NCBI GenBank assembly: GCA_022769625.1
Contig: JALEJP010000042.1
Location: 1 to 45,312, forward strand
DNA from: Lachnospiraceae bacterium
Lineage (GTDB): Bacteria; Bacillota; Clostridia; Lachnospirales; Lachnospiraceae
Length of the DNA: 45,312 nt
Reading direction: 5' to 3'
Below the pieces are notes generated by a model that worked only from the letters and a program-made list of their open reading frames with translations, was not told where the DNA came from and did not search any database. Position numbers and translations under genes: made by a program. Below, piece by piece: positions 9,685 to 19,813 of the stretch (its first letter is position 1; each line of letters opens with the position of its first letter).

Positions 9685-10542
9685 TTACTCTACTGCCTCG
9701 GCGCCTGCAATGATCTCCGTCAGCTCCTGTGTAATGGAACCCTGTCTTGCACGGTTATACTGCAGTCCCAGACTTTCAATCATATCCTCTGCATTGCTGG
9801 TAGCCGAATCCATCGCCTGCATACGCGCACCATTCTCACTGGCTACGGCCTCCGTCAATGCGCCATACAGAAGACTTGTTATATATTTCGGTATAATAAT
9901 GTCCAGAGCTTCCTCTTCGCCCGGCTTGTAATTCATCGGCGTATTCTTTTCCTTTTCCGAAAGATCTGAAGCTTCAAACTCCACCGGAAGCAGTTTTAAA
10001 AGCTTTGGCACATGCACAACCGTATTTTTAAAACTGGTATAGGCAAGATAAATCTCGCCGATCTCACCCTTTTCAAAATCCTCCAGAACCCTGCGGCTGA
10101 TCTGTGCCGCATCGGAGTAAAGAGGTGCATTGATCACATCACTGTAATCTGCCGCCACAGGATATCCCTTCCGCTCCAGTGCTTCTTTTCCTTTTCCGCC
10201 AATGGTGTAGAGACGTAGCTCTTTATCCGCCAGATCTCCTTTGGTAATCAGCTTCACAATATTGGAATTGTACCCGCCTGCAAGACCCCGGTTGGAGGAA
10301 ATGACAATGACACCTTTTTTATCGGAAGCTCCCGCACGCAGGTATTTGTGATCCACAATACCGGAACGTGCAAGCATACTGGTTACCGTAGCATACATAT
10401 GATCAAAATAGGGTTTGGACTCCTCTGCTTTCGCTTTCGTCTTCTGCAGCTTTACCGTGGAGACCAGCTTCATCGCCTTCGTAATCTGCTGGGTACTGGC
10501 AATACTGTTTCTCCGCCTCTGAATATCTCTCATTGAAGCCAT
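9685..10542 (-). CDS. atpG: ATP synthase F1 subunit gamma
   Basis: The 285-residue gamma subunit is the rotor shaft. The N-terminal helix RRRNSIASTQQITKAMKLVS and the C-terminal helix around NAEDMIESLGLQYNRARQ form the coiled coil inserted in the alpha3-beta3 ring. The middle Rossmann-like domain contains ISSNRGLAGGYN. It follows atpA by 20 bp. Nothing unusual within the gene. Confidence 0.97.
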   Translation of the reverse strand: MASMRDIQRRRNSIASTQQITKAMKLVSTVKLQKTKAKAEESKPYFDHMYATVTSMLARSGIVDHKYLRAGASDKKGVIVISSNRGLAGGYNSNIVKLITKGDLADKELRLYTIGGKGKEALERKGYPVAADYSDVINAPLYSDAAQISRRVLEDFEKGEIGEIYLAYTSFKNTVVHVPKLLKLLPVEFEASDLSEKEKNTPMNYKPGEEEALDIIIPKYITSLLYGALTEAVASENGARMQAMDSATSNAEDMIESLGLQYNRARQGSITQELTEIIAGAEAVE

Positions 10543-10562
10543 AGTATCATCCTCTCCGCGCT

Positions 10563-12651
<2,089 letters not shown>

Positions 12652-12664
<13 letters not shown>

Positions 12665-13167
12665 GTGTTCTCACCTATTTCCTTCAGAGTGCTCTCCACC
12701 ATCGTATCCTGAACCTTTGCATCAACTGCACCTGCCACCGCCTTCTCCGCCATCAGGGAAGCGATCGCAATCATCTCTTTCTTCATGTCATCTGCGGCTG
12801 CCTTGCGCTCCAGCTCTGCCTGGGCATGTGCCCTTGCAATGATCCTTGCGGCCTCTTCCTTTGCATCCGCAATGATTTTCGCCTCATTGTTCAGTGCTTT
12901 CTGCCTTGCCTGCCCCAGGATTTCTTCTGCCTCAGCCTGAATACCGCGAATTCTGGCATCATAATCCTCTTTGAGTTTTCTTGCCTCTTTCTTACTGTCT
13001 GCTGCCGCATCAATATCCGCTTTTATCTTATCCTGTCTCTTTTTCAGGAAGTCTCTCGCCGGATTAAACAGCAGATACGAGAGAAAGGTGAACATGACGA
13101 ACACGGCAAGTGCCAGCAGAACGGCATCATGGATCAGCTGAGGATCCAGATTAAACAGTCGTTCCAA
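12652..13167 (-). CDS. atpF: ATP synthase F0 subunit b
   Basis: The 171-residue stator subunit has one N-terminal membrane helix (about 14-36, DAVLLALAVFVMFTFLSYLL) followed by a long Ala/Glu/Lys-rich coiled coil. It follows atpE by 15 bp and overlaps atpH by 13 bp. Confidence 0.97.
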
Positions 13168-13182
13168 CGTTCTGCCCCCTTT

Positions 13183-13449
13183 TTACAGTTTTCCAAGCAG
13201 CGGATTTGCAAACAGCAGAATAAATGCGATTGCAAGACCATACAAACCGGTCGTCTCTGCGACAGCCTGTCCAAGAAGCATGGTTGACATGATGTCACCT
13301 TTTGCACCCGGATTACGTCCCACTGCATTTGCGCCGTAGCCGGCTGCAATACCCTGGCCGACACCAGGACCGATACCTGCGATCATCGCAAGACCTGCGC
13401 CAATGGCGGAGCATGCCAAAATTAAACCTTCGTTTGTGATCCCGTTCAT
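13183..13449 (-). CDS. atpE: ATP synthase F0 subunit c, probably Na+-binding
   Basis: The 88-residue two-helix proteolipid of the rotor ring. The residues known to bind Na+ in Ilyobacter tartaricus subunit c are conserved at the same numbers: Gln32 (GPGVGQG), Val63, Glu65, a hydroxyl residue at 66 (Thr instead of Ser), Thr67 and Tyr70 (AETTGLY). This points to a sodium-driven rather than proton-driven enzyme. The start has a very strong AGGAGGTAA site, fitting the need for many copies per complex. Confidence 0.97.
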   Translation of the reverse strand: MNGITNEGLILACSAIGAGLAMIAGIGPGVGQGIAAGYGANAVGRNPGAKGDIMSTMLLGQAVAETTGLYGLAIAFILLFANPLLGKL

Positions 13450-13513
13450 AAAAATTACCTCCTAAATAATATAATTTAATTACCATTCAAAATCTGCGCC
13501 GCAGCCCATATGC

Positions 13514-14233
13514 CTAATCTTCCTGCGGCATTTTCTGTGTCGTGAATACCATCGTCAGCATACAGAATACATAGGTCTGAATCGCGCCCGAGAAAAGATC
13601 AAAATAAATATGAAGAATTCCAGGCCAGCCTATCGCAATCTTCGCAAGCAGCGAGTAAATCAGCGCCATCATGACCGTTCCGGAAAGTACATTTCCGAAA
13701 AGACGTAGTGACAGCGAAAACGGTACCGCAATCTCCCCAATCAGGTTGATTGGAAACAGCAGCGGTATCGGCTTGAACAGATCGGTAAACGCTCCAAATT
13801 TATTGTATTTCACATTATTGTACTGAATGATGCAAAATGTGATAATACCCAGGGGAAGCGTCACACCATAATCCGCCGTGGGCGGCCGCAGTCCAAACAG
13901 ACCTGAAATATTGCTGACAAAGATAAAGATAAAAATGGAACCGATATAATTCCGGTATTTGGGTGCATAGCTGCCCATACTGCTCTCTACCATCTTATCC
14001 AGCATTTCCACTATCAGTTCCACAATGTTCTGGAAAAACCCGGGAACCTCACTGGCATGGCGCATCGTCCGGTTCGCCGCAACAGCAAATACAAACAGCA
14101 CCAGCATGACTACCAGAATACTGACATGGGTCGTGGTGATCCAGAACTCCTGGCCAAACAACGTATACTTGTACAGGCCGTGAATCATAAAATCCACATC
14201 GCTGCCGGCAGCCAGCAAAAAACCTGCCCTCAC
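13514..14233 (-). CDS. atpB: ATP synthase F0 subunit a
   Basis: The 239-residue stator channel subunit has five to six membrane helices and the essential Arg in SLSLRLFGN, which faces the c-ring carboxylate. The start is a GTG at 14233 with AAGGTG about 6 nt upstream, lying a few bases after the stop of the atpI-like gene. An in-frame ATG near 14188 is possible but would remove part of the N-terminus. Confidence 0.95.
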   Translation of the reverse strand: MRAGFLLAAGSDVDFMIHGLYKYTLFGQEFWITTTHVSILVVMLVLFVFAVAANRTMRHASEVPGFFQNIVELIVEMLDKMVESSMGSYAPKYRNYIGSIFIFIFVSNISGLFGLRPPTADYGVTLPLGIITFCIIQYNNVKYNKFGAFTDLFKPIPLLFPINLIGEIAVPFSLSLRLFGNVLSGTVMMALIYSLLAKIAIGWPGILHIYFDLFSGAIQTYVFCMLTMVFTTQKMPQED

Positions 14234-14237
14234 TTAT

Positions 14238-14618
14238 TCACCTTCTTTTCTTTTTTATTTTCTGAAGCAAAGGCTGTAAATATGCTCCGAGTTTCAATGA
14301 AAACATACCAAAAAGCACGCCAACCATGTTGCCGAGCTTAAAATATGCGGTCACAAAAAATACAACAAGAACAACTGCCATGCGAATCGCATACATACGG
14401 TACATGTACTTGGAAGCGTCACCTTCTCCCGGCATATCGAGTGCAATGTCCAGACTGTAATGAATATGCCATGCCATAAAGACTGCAATGGCAATCCCAA
14501 TCCACAGACCAACTGTGAAAAACAGTCTGGAATCAAAAAACCACATAAATACTGCCTGAAACAGCACTCCACACAGCAGGATACCGGAAATCAGATCTTT
14601 CAGTCCATTATCTGTCAT
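14238..14618 (-). CDS. atpI: ATP synthase subunit I-like membrane protein
   Basis: A 126-residue protein with four hydrophobic segments, positioned as AtpI between atpZ and atpB. AtpI proteins help assemble the c-ring. Identity rests mainly on position and topology. The start at 14618 is preferred because AGGAG lies 9 nt upstream; an ATG 7 codons earlier has no ribosome binding site. It overlaps the end of atpZ by 11 bp. Confidence 0.75.
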   Translation of the reverse strand: MTDNGLKDLISGILLCGVLFQAVFMWFFDSRLFFTVGLWIGIAIAVFMAWHIHYSLDIALDMPGEGDASKYMYRMYAIRMAVVLVVFFVTAYFKLGNMVGVLFGMFSLKLGAYLQPLLQKIKKKRR

Positions 14619-14841
14619 CCTTTTTTTCTCCTTTTCCATGCATCAGCTGCTTCAGGAGCAGATAGCAGTTTCTCACTCCCGCCGCGATGCCTAAAATCAG
14701 CATCGGAATCACCGACTGAAAACCAAAACGGTTATCCAGCCAGTACCCGATGAAAACGCAGAGAACCACTGGGGCCAACATGGAAATCCCCAGCTGTGTA
14801 ATCATTGCAAGATTCTGCATCACTTCTCTGTTAAACTTCAT
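14608..14841 (-). CDS. atpZ: AtpZ/AtpI-family small membrane protein
   Basis: A 77-residue protein with two membrane helices (about 16-33 and 43-63) and the family-typical GYWLDNRFG between them. AtpZ proteins head many Bacillota atp operons and are thought to support Mg2+ or Ca2+ uptake and ring assembly. GGGAGG lies 5-6 nt before the ATG. It is the first gene of the atp operon. Confidence 0.88.
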   Translation of the reverse strand: MKFNREVMQNLAMITQLGISMLAPVVLCVFIGYWLDNRFGFQSVIPMLILGIAAGVRNCYLLLKQLMHGKGEKKDDR

Positions 14842-14942
14842 CTTTGCCTCCCGAATAACCGTTTTCCAATCAGTCAGTCTGCGCTTCTGCTCTCATTTCT
14901 GTCTTTACAAAACGCCTTTTCTTCCTTTGCATCATATGTCTT

Positions 14943-14971
14943 AGTTTATATTATTTTACCCATTTTGTCCA
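14943..14971 (-). promoter_or_regulatory. Promoter candidate of the atp operon (proximal)
   Basis: TGGACA (14971-14966), a 17-bp spacer and TAAACT (14948-14943) lie about 100 bp before atpZ, in an AT-rich stretch on the minus strand. Confidence 0.5.
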
Positions 14972-14999
14972 CCAGATTTTCATAAATACCGATGAACAA

Positions 15000-15028
15000 A
15001 TAATGGAAATTGTACGATTTTTGTACAA
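15000..15028 (-). promoter_or_regulatory. Distal atp promoter candidate overlapping a TTGTAC/GTACAA dyad
   Basis: TTGTAC (15028-15023), a 17-bp spacer and CATTAT (15005-15000) form a second promoter candidate. Its -35 box is one arm of a 6-bp inverted repeat, TTGTAC (15010-15015) and GTACAA (15023-15028), with a 7-bp spacer. That placement suits an operator. The rest of the 222-bp gap between atpZ and the ABC ATPase gene holds nothing else I can identify. Confidence 0.45.
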
Positions 15029-15063
15029 ATGTGACAGAATGTCGAACAGACCCGTTTCCAATC

Positions 15064-16779
15064 TCAATACCGGTTAAAGCACGCAAAAATTTCCTGTCTT
15101 CTAGGCATTGCCATTCCTGCCGGGACATAAGAGGAACCGCTTACGGATGCCAGACCTTCTCTGCGGATCTTTTCCAGCTGACGGTCCACCAGCACCTGAA
15201 GCTCCACACTTTCCCCTTCATACTGCTCCTTCGCATATTTCAGAAGACATCCAAGTGTCGTCGTCTGCTCTCTGTCCGCAAGCTGCTCCACATAGCGAAG
15301 ATCCAGTGTCTCTTTCCCAAGTGCAAAGGAATCTTTGCTCAGTACCTTCATCTTCAGCCTTTCCTCTACCATTCCGGTACCACGGTAATTTTTCCGCTTC
15401 GCCGTGGCACTTCCAAACCTGATCTTTCTCTTTTTTTCAGGCAGTGCAAAATCCGGTGCCTGAGTGACCGGTGCTTTATATTCCCCAAGCAGTGCCTTTG
15501 TATCAGCTGTGATATCAAACGGACGATAATTATCCATCTGAAGGATGGTGTCTGCAATATGGAAATACGAACCGCAGCTTCCTACCACAAGGATCGTGGA
15601 AACGTCTGCTTTCCGGTACAGATCCACAGCGCGTTCCAGAAATGGGGTAATCGGCTCCTTGGAACGGGTGATCACCCGCTGCATCAGCTCATCCCGGACC
15701 ATAAAATTGGTGGCTGAGGTATCCTCATCGATCAGCAGCAGATGCGTGCCAGACTCAATACCCTCCATAATATTTGCCGCCTGGGAAGTACTTCCGCTGG
15801 CATCCAGTGTGGAGAAGTCCTTTGTGTCTCGTCCATTTGGCAGATGATTGATAAACAGGGAAATATCCACACCCGTGATCTTTCGTCCATCCTCCGCCCG
15901 GAGCTTCAGAGCTGTATCATCCGTGATGACAAATTCTCTCCCGTCTCCTGCGATATGATTGTAAACACCCTTTTCCAGCGCCTGGAGAAGGGTGGATTTT
16001 CCGTGATAACCGCCCCCCGCAATCAGCGTTATCCCTTTTTTAATTCCCATGCCGCTGATTTTGCCGTGATGAGGCAGATCAAGCTCAACCTCAAGCGTTT
16101 TCGGTGACGCAAAGGGCACTGCCTGTTTCATCGGCCGGTCCGATACCCCGCTCTCTCTTGGAAGTACAGCACCGTTTGCCACAAACGCCAGCAGCCCGCG
16201 CTTTTTCAGCTCTGCGCGCACGGCATGCTGATCCCTTGCAAGAAACTGGACACGTTCCACTTCCTTTGCCGGAAGATTTTTATAAAGAAGCGCACCATCC
16301 ACACAATTCGGAAGGTATTCGAAAAGTATTTTCTCCAGCTCCACCGCATTGATCGTTCGGCCGTTTGCCGGAAATCCCACAAAAAACCGCACACGGATGC
16401 CGTCCTTTGTAATCTCACAGGCCGTCCGCTCTAAAATTTCCTGCCCGCACAAGCTGACCGAAATGACGCCGCTTTTCCCGGATCCCTTCGCCTGATAGCA
16501 GAATTTTCCTGCCTGTTTTCCAAAACGTCTGGTCAGATCATCCTGGAGGGCAATCCGCTCAAAATCTTCCCGGTAATACTCTTCCGGAAATCCGGCCTGC
16601 CGATGGGGCACAAAAATGCTCAGAGCCGACGGGGATGCAAAAGGATCTCCCTGCACATGATCAATGGACAACTGGTAATTCCGAAACTGATAGACTCCCT
16701 TCAGCCCTTTATAGGCCGGATAACTTTTCCTGTGGATCGCACGAAGCTCTCTCTGTAATTCCGCTGCATTCTGCATCAT
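15064..16779 (-). CDS. ABC-class P-loop ATPase (PF09818-type, MRB1590-like)
   Basis: A 571-residue soluble ATPase of the 'predicted ATPase of the ABC class' family. It has a long N-terminal domain, a Walker A-type loop GGGYHGKSTLL near residue 253, a Walker B region LLLIDEDTSATNFM, and a short basic RFGSATAKRKNYRG segment near residue 470. The trypanosome relative MRB1590 binds RNA, so an RNA- or translation-linked role is possible, but no bacterial function is established to my knowledge. The gene starts 3 bp after the stop of the GTPase-NYN gene, so the two are co-translated. Confidence 0.88.
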   Translation of the reverse strand: MMQNAAELQRELRAIHRKSYPAYKGLKGVYQFRNYQLSIDHVQGDPFASPSALSIFVPHRQAGFPEEYYREDFERIALQDDLTRRFGKQAGKFCYQAKGSGKSGVISVSLCGQEILERTACEITKDGIRVRFFVGFPANGRTINAVELEKILFEYLPNCVDGALLYKNLPAKEVERVQFLARDQHAVRAELKKRGLLAFVANGAVLPRESGVSDRPMKQAVPFASPKTLEVELDLPHHGKISGMGIKKGITLIAGGGYHGKSTLLQALEKGVYNHIAGDGREFVITDDTALKLRAEDGRKITGVDISLFINHLPNGRDTKDFSTLDASGSTSQAANIMEGIESGTHLLLIDEDTSATNFMVRDELMQRVITRSKEPITPFLERAVDLYRKADVSTILVVGSCGSYFHIADTILQMDNYRPFDITADTKALLGEYKAPVTQAPDFALPEKKRKIRFGSATAKRKNYRGTGMVEERLKMKVLSKDSFALGKETLDLRYVEQLADREQTTTLGCLLKYAKEQYEGESVELQVLVDRQLEKIRREGLASVSGSSYVPAGMAMPRRQEIFACFNRY

Positions 16780-16782
16780 TTA

Positions 16783-19629
16783 TCACCCTTTCTTCTCTTT
16801 TCTTTTCCCCGGCTCCGCCGTTTCTGCCGCATCAGCAATGCCCTCTTTTGCCTCTTTGGGCATATACTCCCCCAGATAATTGCGTCCTCCCTGTTTTTTC
16901 ACATCACAGTGTTCCCGCATCTGGGCTTCCGCAAGCGTGATCTCCTCCTTCAGGCCCTGTGCCGACATCCTTCGGCCTCCCTGCCCCAGAATAATGACCT
17001 GTTCCAGGCCGTCTGAAGTTGCAACCGTAACCTGATATTTCTTTCCGATGGCATGTACCGTTTTCTCAATAAACATATCGGCTGTCTCGGCTTCCTTTGT
17101 ATAAACTACAAAAATATTGTGATACCTGCTGATTTCCTCCCGATGTCCCTGCACCCGATAGGCATCAAACACCAGAATCAGAGTACATTTTTTATATCCC
17201 TGATAATTGCAGAGAATATCTTTCAGCCGGTCTCTTGCACTGTCAATATTGATTTCCGCAAGCGCCTTCAGCTCTTCCCAGGCAAAAATAATATTATAGC
17301 CATCCACCAGAAGATATTCCTGGTCATGCTTCTTTTTCCCGGCTGACACATAGTGCGGCTCCCTTTGCGGTGCCGTCACCGTTTTTCGTGTCACCGGAAG
17401 CTCTCTTTTCACCGACCCGTACGTTCTTGTAAAAATATCCTCCAGTTCCTTTTCCCCTGCCCAGTAATCCGACTGACGCTTCTTATATTCCGCTGCGGAA
17501 AGCGGTCTTTCCTCCTGCTTTTCTGCAGCTGACACGCCGCCGTAATCCGCACTTTGATACCGGACATTTCCATATTTGGGATTTCCGTACTGAAAGGTAT
17601 CCGTATCTTCCGCATCGGTATCCACTTCCAGTTCCTCCAGATGCATGTACGCAGGCACCTGATCCCATGGCACCACAAATCCCGCTCCATGAGCACAGAA
17701 TACCGAACCGGTGGGATTCTCCAGATCACGCTCCGAGTCATAACCAGTCTGCTCTATCACCTCCGCTGCATTGTGGCAGGGCGCATAGCCCCCGAAGGTA
17801 CAGGAAAGTCTGCCCAGTCCCTTCGTGTAGGAGATAACCTCGGTCTGATAGTCACGCATGGTGACAACAGGCGCTCTTCCGGTGATCACTGCCGTTTCCC
17901 CATCGATCCCGGGCTGTTCAAAGTTTCCGCACATTTTCTGAATATCGGTCATCGCTCTTCCCACATTCACCGATGGGATTTCCAGCCGAAATTCGTAATA
18001 CGGCTCCAGAAGTACACTCTGTGCACGCTTCAGTCCCTGGCGCACCGCACGGTAGGTTGCCTGGCGGAAATCTCCGCCTTCTGTATGTTTCAAATGAGCA
18101 CGCCCGTTTACAAGCGTAATTTTCAGATCTGTAACTGCCGAACCGGTCAGAACACCAATATGCTCCTTTTCCTCCAGATGGGTCAGGATCAGACGCTGCC
18201 AGTTCCGGTCCAGCACATCTTCACTGCAGTCTGCATCAAACACCAGACCACTGCCTGCTTCCAGTGGTTCCAGCAGCAGATGCACTTCTGCATAATGGCG
18301 CAGCGGTTCAAAATGTCCGATTCCCTCCACCGGTTTCGCGATAGTCTCTTTGTACACGATACTTCCTGCCCCAAAACGGATCGGAATTCCAAAACGCTCC
18401 TTCACCATGCTGCGCAGAATCTCTGTCTGCACCTCTCCCATCAGCTTTGCATGGATCTCGCCAAGCTTTTCATCCCAGACAATGTGCAGCTCCGGCTCCT
18501 CTTCCTCCAGCTGCCGCAGCTTCTGCAGCATCTGATGGGGATCACAGTCCTCGGGAATCTGTACCTGATAAGAAAGTACCGGTTCCAGCACCGGCATCTC
18601 CGAGGCTGTTTCCATGCCAAGTCCCTGGCCAGCATAGGTTTTCCCAAGTCCGGTCACGGCACAGACCATACCGGCTGCAGCCTCCGGCACACTTTCATAG
18701 CGCGCACCGGAGTAAATCCGGATCTGATCTGCCTTTTCCTCCCAGACCTCCTCTTCCTGTCCGCACTGATTTCGGTTGGTTAAAACAGTTTTGACCTTCA
18801 GGCTTCCCCCGGTAATCTTCATGTAAGTCAGCCGGTTCCCCGCAGCATCTCTGGCGATTTTATAAACCTTTGCCCCGAAGGTCTCCGGATAAGCCGGGCA
18901 TTCCATATACTGCTCCATTCCACGCAGCAGAACCTCCACCCCTGTATTTTTCAGTGCCGATCCAAAATAGCACGGAAATACCCTGCGCCTGGAAATCATC
19001 TGTGCGATATCCGCCTGTGAAATCCCGCCTTCTTCCAGATACTGCTCCAGGACCTTTTCATCGCACACAGCCAGATTTTCATAAAAAAGTGTTTTCTCCT
19101 GTTTTTCATCAAAATCAACACAGGCATCATCCAGCTTTTCCTTCACATCCGCCAAAAGGCGCGCTTTTTCCGCCTCCTGCTCCTTTAGCGGAAACTGATC
19201 CATTTTATTGATAAACAGAAAAACCGGTATCTGATAGCGGGCAAGCAGACGCCAGAGGGTCCTGGTATGACTCTGCACGCCATCCGCCCCGTTGATCACA
19301 AGCACCGCATAATCCAGCACCTGCAGGGTACGCTCCATCTCCGCCGAAAAATCCACATGTCCCGGCGTATCCAGAAGTGTCACCTGCATATCTCCCATCT
19401 CAAACACAGCCTGCTTGGAAAAAATCGTAATCCCACGTTCCCGCTCCAGATCAAAATTATCCAGAAATGCATTCTTTTTATCCACACGCCCGCATTCCCG
19501 GATGATGCCGCCAAGATACAGCATCGCCTCGGACAACGTTGTTTTTCCAGCATCTACATGGGCCAACAGACCAATACAGATATGTTTCTTCGGTTTTCCT
19601 GATTTCTTTTCTTCTGTCTGTTCACCCAT
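16783..19629 (-). CDS. TetM/EF-G-like GTPase fused to a Rae1/YacP-type NYN nuclease
   Basis: A 948-residue protein. Residues 1 to about 650 form a ribosomal-protection-type translational GTPase with G1 AHVDAGKTT near 22-30, switch RERGIT, G3 DTPGH and G4 NKMD, followed by EF-G-like domains II to V. After a low-complexity linker, residues about 771-930 match the YacP/Rae1 NYN fold: DGYNI, FDAY, KEAETAD, ATSDGLEQ and GQGGRRMSA keep all the acidic residues expected of the active site. Rae1 in Bacillus subtilis cuts mRNA in the ribosomal A site, so a GTPase that enters the A site could deliver the nuclease. The start at 19629 follows GGAGG at 8 nt. Tetracycline resistance should not be inferred from TetM resemblance alone. 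Confidence 0.92.
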   Translation of the reverse strand: MGEQTEEKKSGKPKKHICIGLLAHVDAGKTTLSEAMLYLGGIIRECGRVDKKNAFLDNFDLERERGITIFSKQAVFEMGDMQVTLLDTPGHVDFSAEMERTLQVLDYAVLVINGADGVQSHTRTLWRLLARYQIPVFLFINKMDQFPLKEQEAEKARLLADVKEKLDDACVDFDEKQEKTLFYENLAVCDEKVLEQYLEEGGISQADIAQMISRRRVFPCYFGSALKNTGVEVLLRGMEQYMECPAYPETFGAKVYKIARDAAGNRLTYMKITGGSLKVKTVLTNRNQCGQEEEVWEEKADQIRIYSGARYESVPEAAAGMVCAVTGLGKTYAGQGLGMETASEMPVLEPVLSYQVQIPEDCDPHQMLQKLRQLEEEEPELHIVWDEKLGEIHAKLMGEVQTEILRSMVKERFGIPIRFGAGSIVYKETIAKPVEGIGHFEPLRHYAEVHLLLEPLEAGSGLVFDADCSEDVLDRNWQRLILTHLEEKEHIGVLTGSAVTDLKITLVNGRAHLKHTEGGDFRQATYRAVRQGLKRAQSVLLEPYYEFRLEIPSVNVGRAMTDIQKMCGNFEQPGIDGETAVITGRAPVVTMRDYQTEVISYTKGLGRLSCTFGGYAPCHNAAEVIEQTGYDSERDLENPTGSVFCAHGAGFVVPWDQVPAYMHLEELEVDTDAEDTDTFQYGNPKYGNVRYQSADYGGVSAAEKQEERPLSAAEYKKRQSDYWAGEKELEDIFTRTYGSVKRELPVTRKTVTAPQREPHYVSAGKKKHDQEYLLVDGYNIIFAWEELKALAEINIDSARDRLKDILCNYQGYKKCTLILVFDAYRVQGHREEISRYHNIFVVYTKEAETADMFIEKTVHAIGKKYQVTVATSDGLEQVIILGQGGRRMSAQGLKEEITLAEAQMREHCDVKKQGGRNYLGEYMPKEAKEGIADAAETAEPGKRKEKKG

Positions 19630-19662
19630 AAAAATTCCTCCTCTTGTGAAAACATTCATTTT

Positions 19663-19691
19663 AGTATATCACAAAAGGAGGAACTCGTCGA
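19663..19691 (-). promoter_or_regulatory. Promoter candidate of the GTPase-ATPase operon
   Basis: A TATACT -10 box (19668-19663) with an upstream TG (TGTGATATACT) and a weak -35 TCGACG (19691-19686) at 17 bp, about 35 bp upstream of the GTPase start. Confidence 0.5.
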
Positions 19692-19749
19692 GATACAGAC
19701 TGAAAAGGCTTATACTCCGGCATATGCCTGGAATCCGCTTTTCTTTTTC

Positions 19750-19812
19750 TTATTTCGTTTTCCCGGATTTTTTCGCTGACCATTCACTGTAGTACTTCTT
19801 TCCTTTTACCGT
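19750..19812 (-). pseudogene. Detached C-terminal FN3 fragment
   Basis: Just past the stop of the large WG/BspA-like gene, the +1 frame reads TVKGKKYYSEWSAKKSGKTK and a stop. This closely matches the last strand of the FN3 domains that end the BspA-like proteins at 29991-32951 and 32965-34542 (compare KTVGKTKYYGAWSSIKSVKV). No start or ribosome binding site precedes it. It appears to be what remains after deletion of an FN3 domain and a shift of frame. Confidence 0.7.
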
Positions 19813-19813
19813 C

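Noticed and set aside
17554-18783. Plus-strand frame of 409 codons
   Set aside because: It is antisense to the GTPase-NYN fusion and shows low-complexity His- and Cys-rich composition typical of a shadow frame.
16783-19629. Tetracycline resistance gene
   Set aside because: The GTPase resembles TetM, but it is longer, carries a nuclease domain and has no resistance context; resistance cannot be claimed from sequence.
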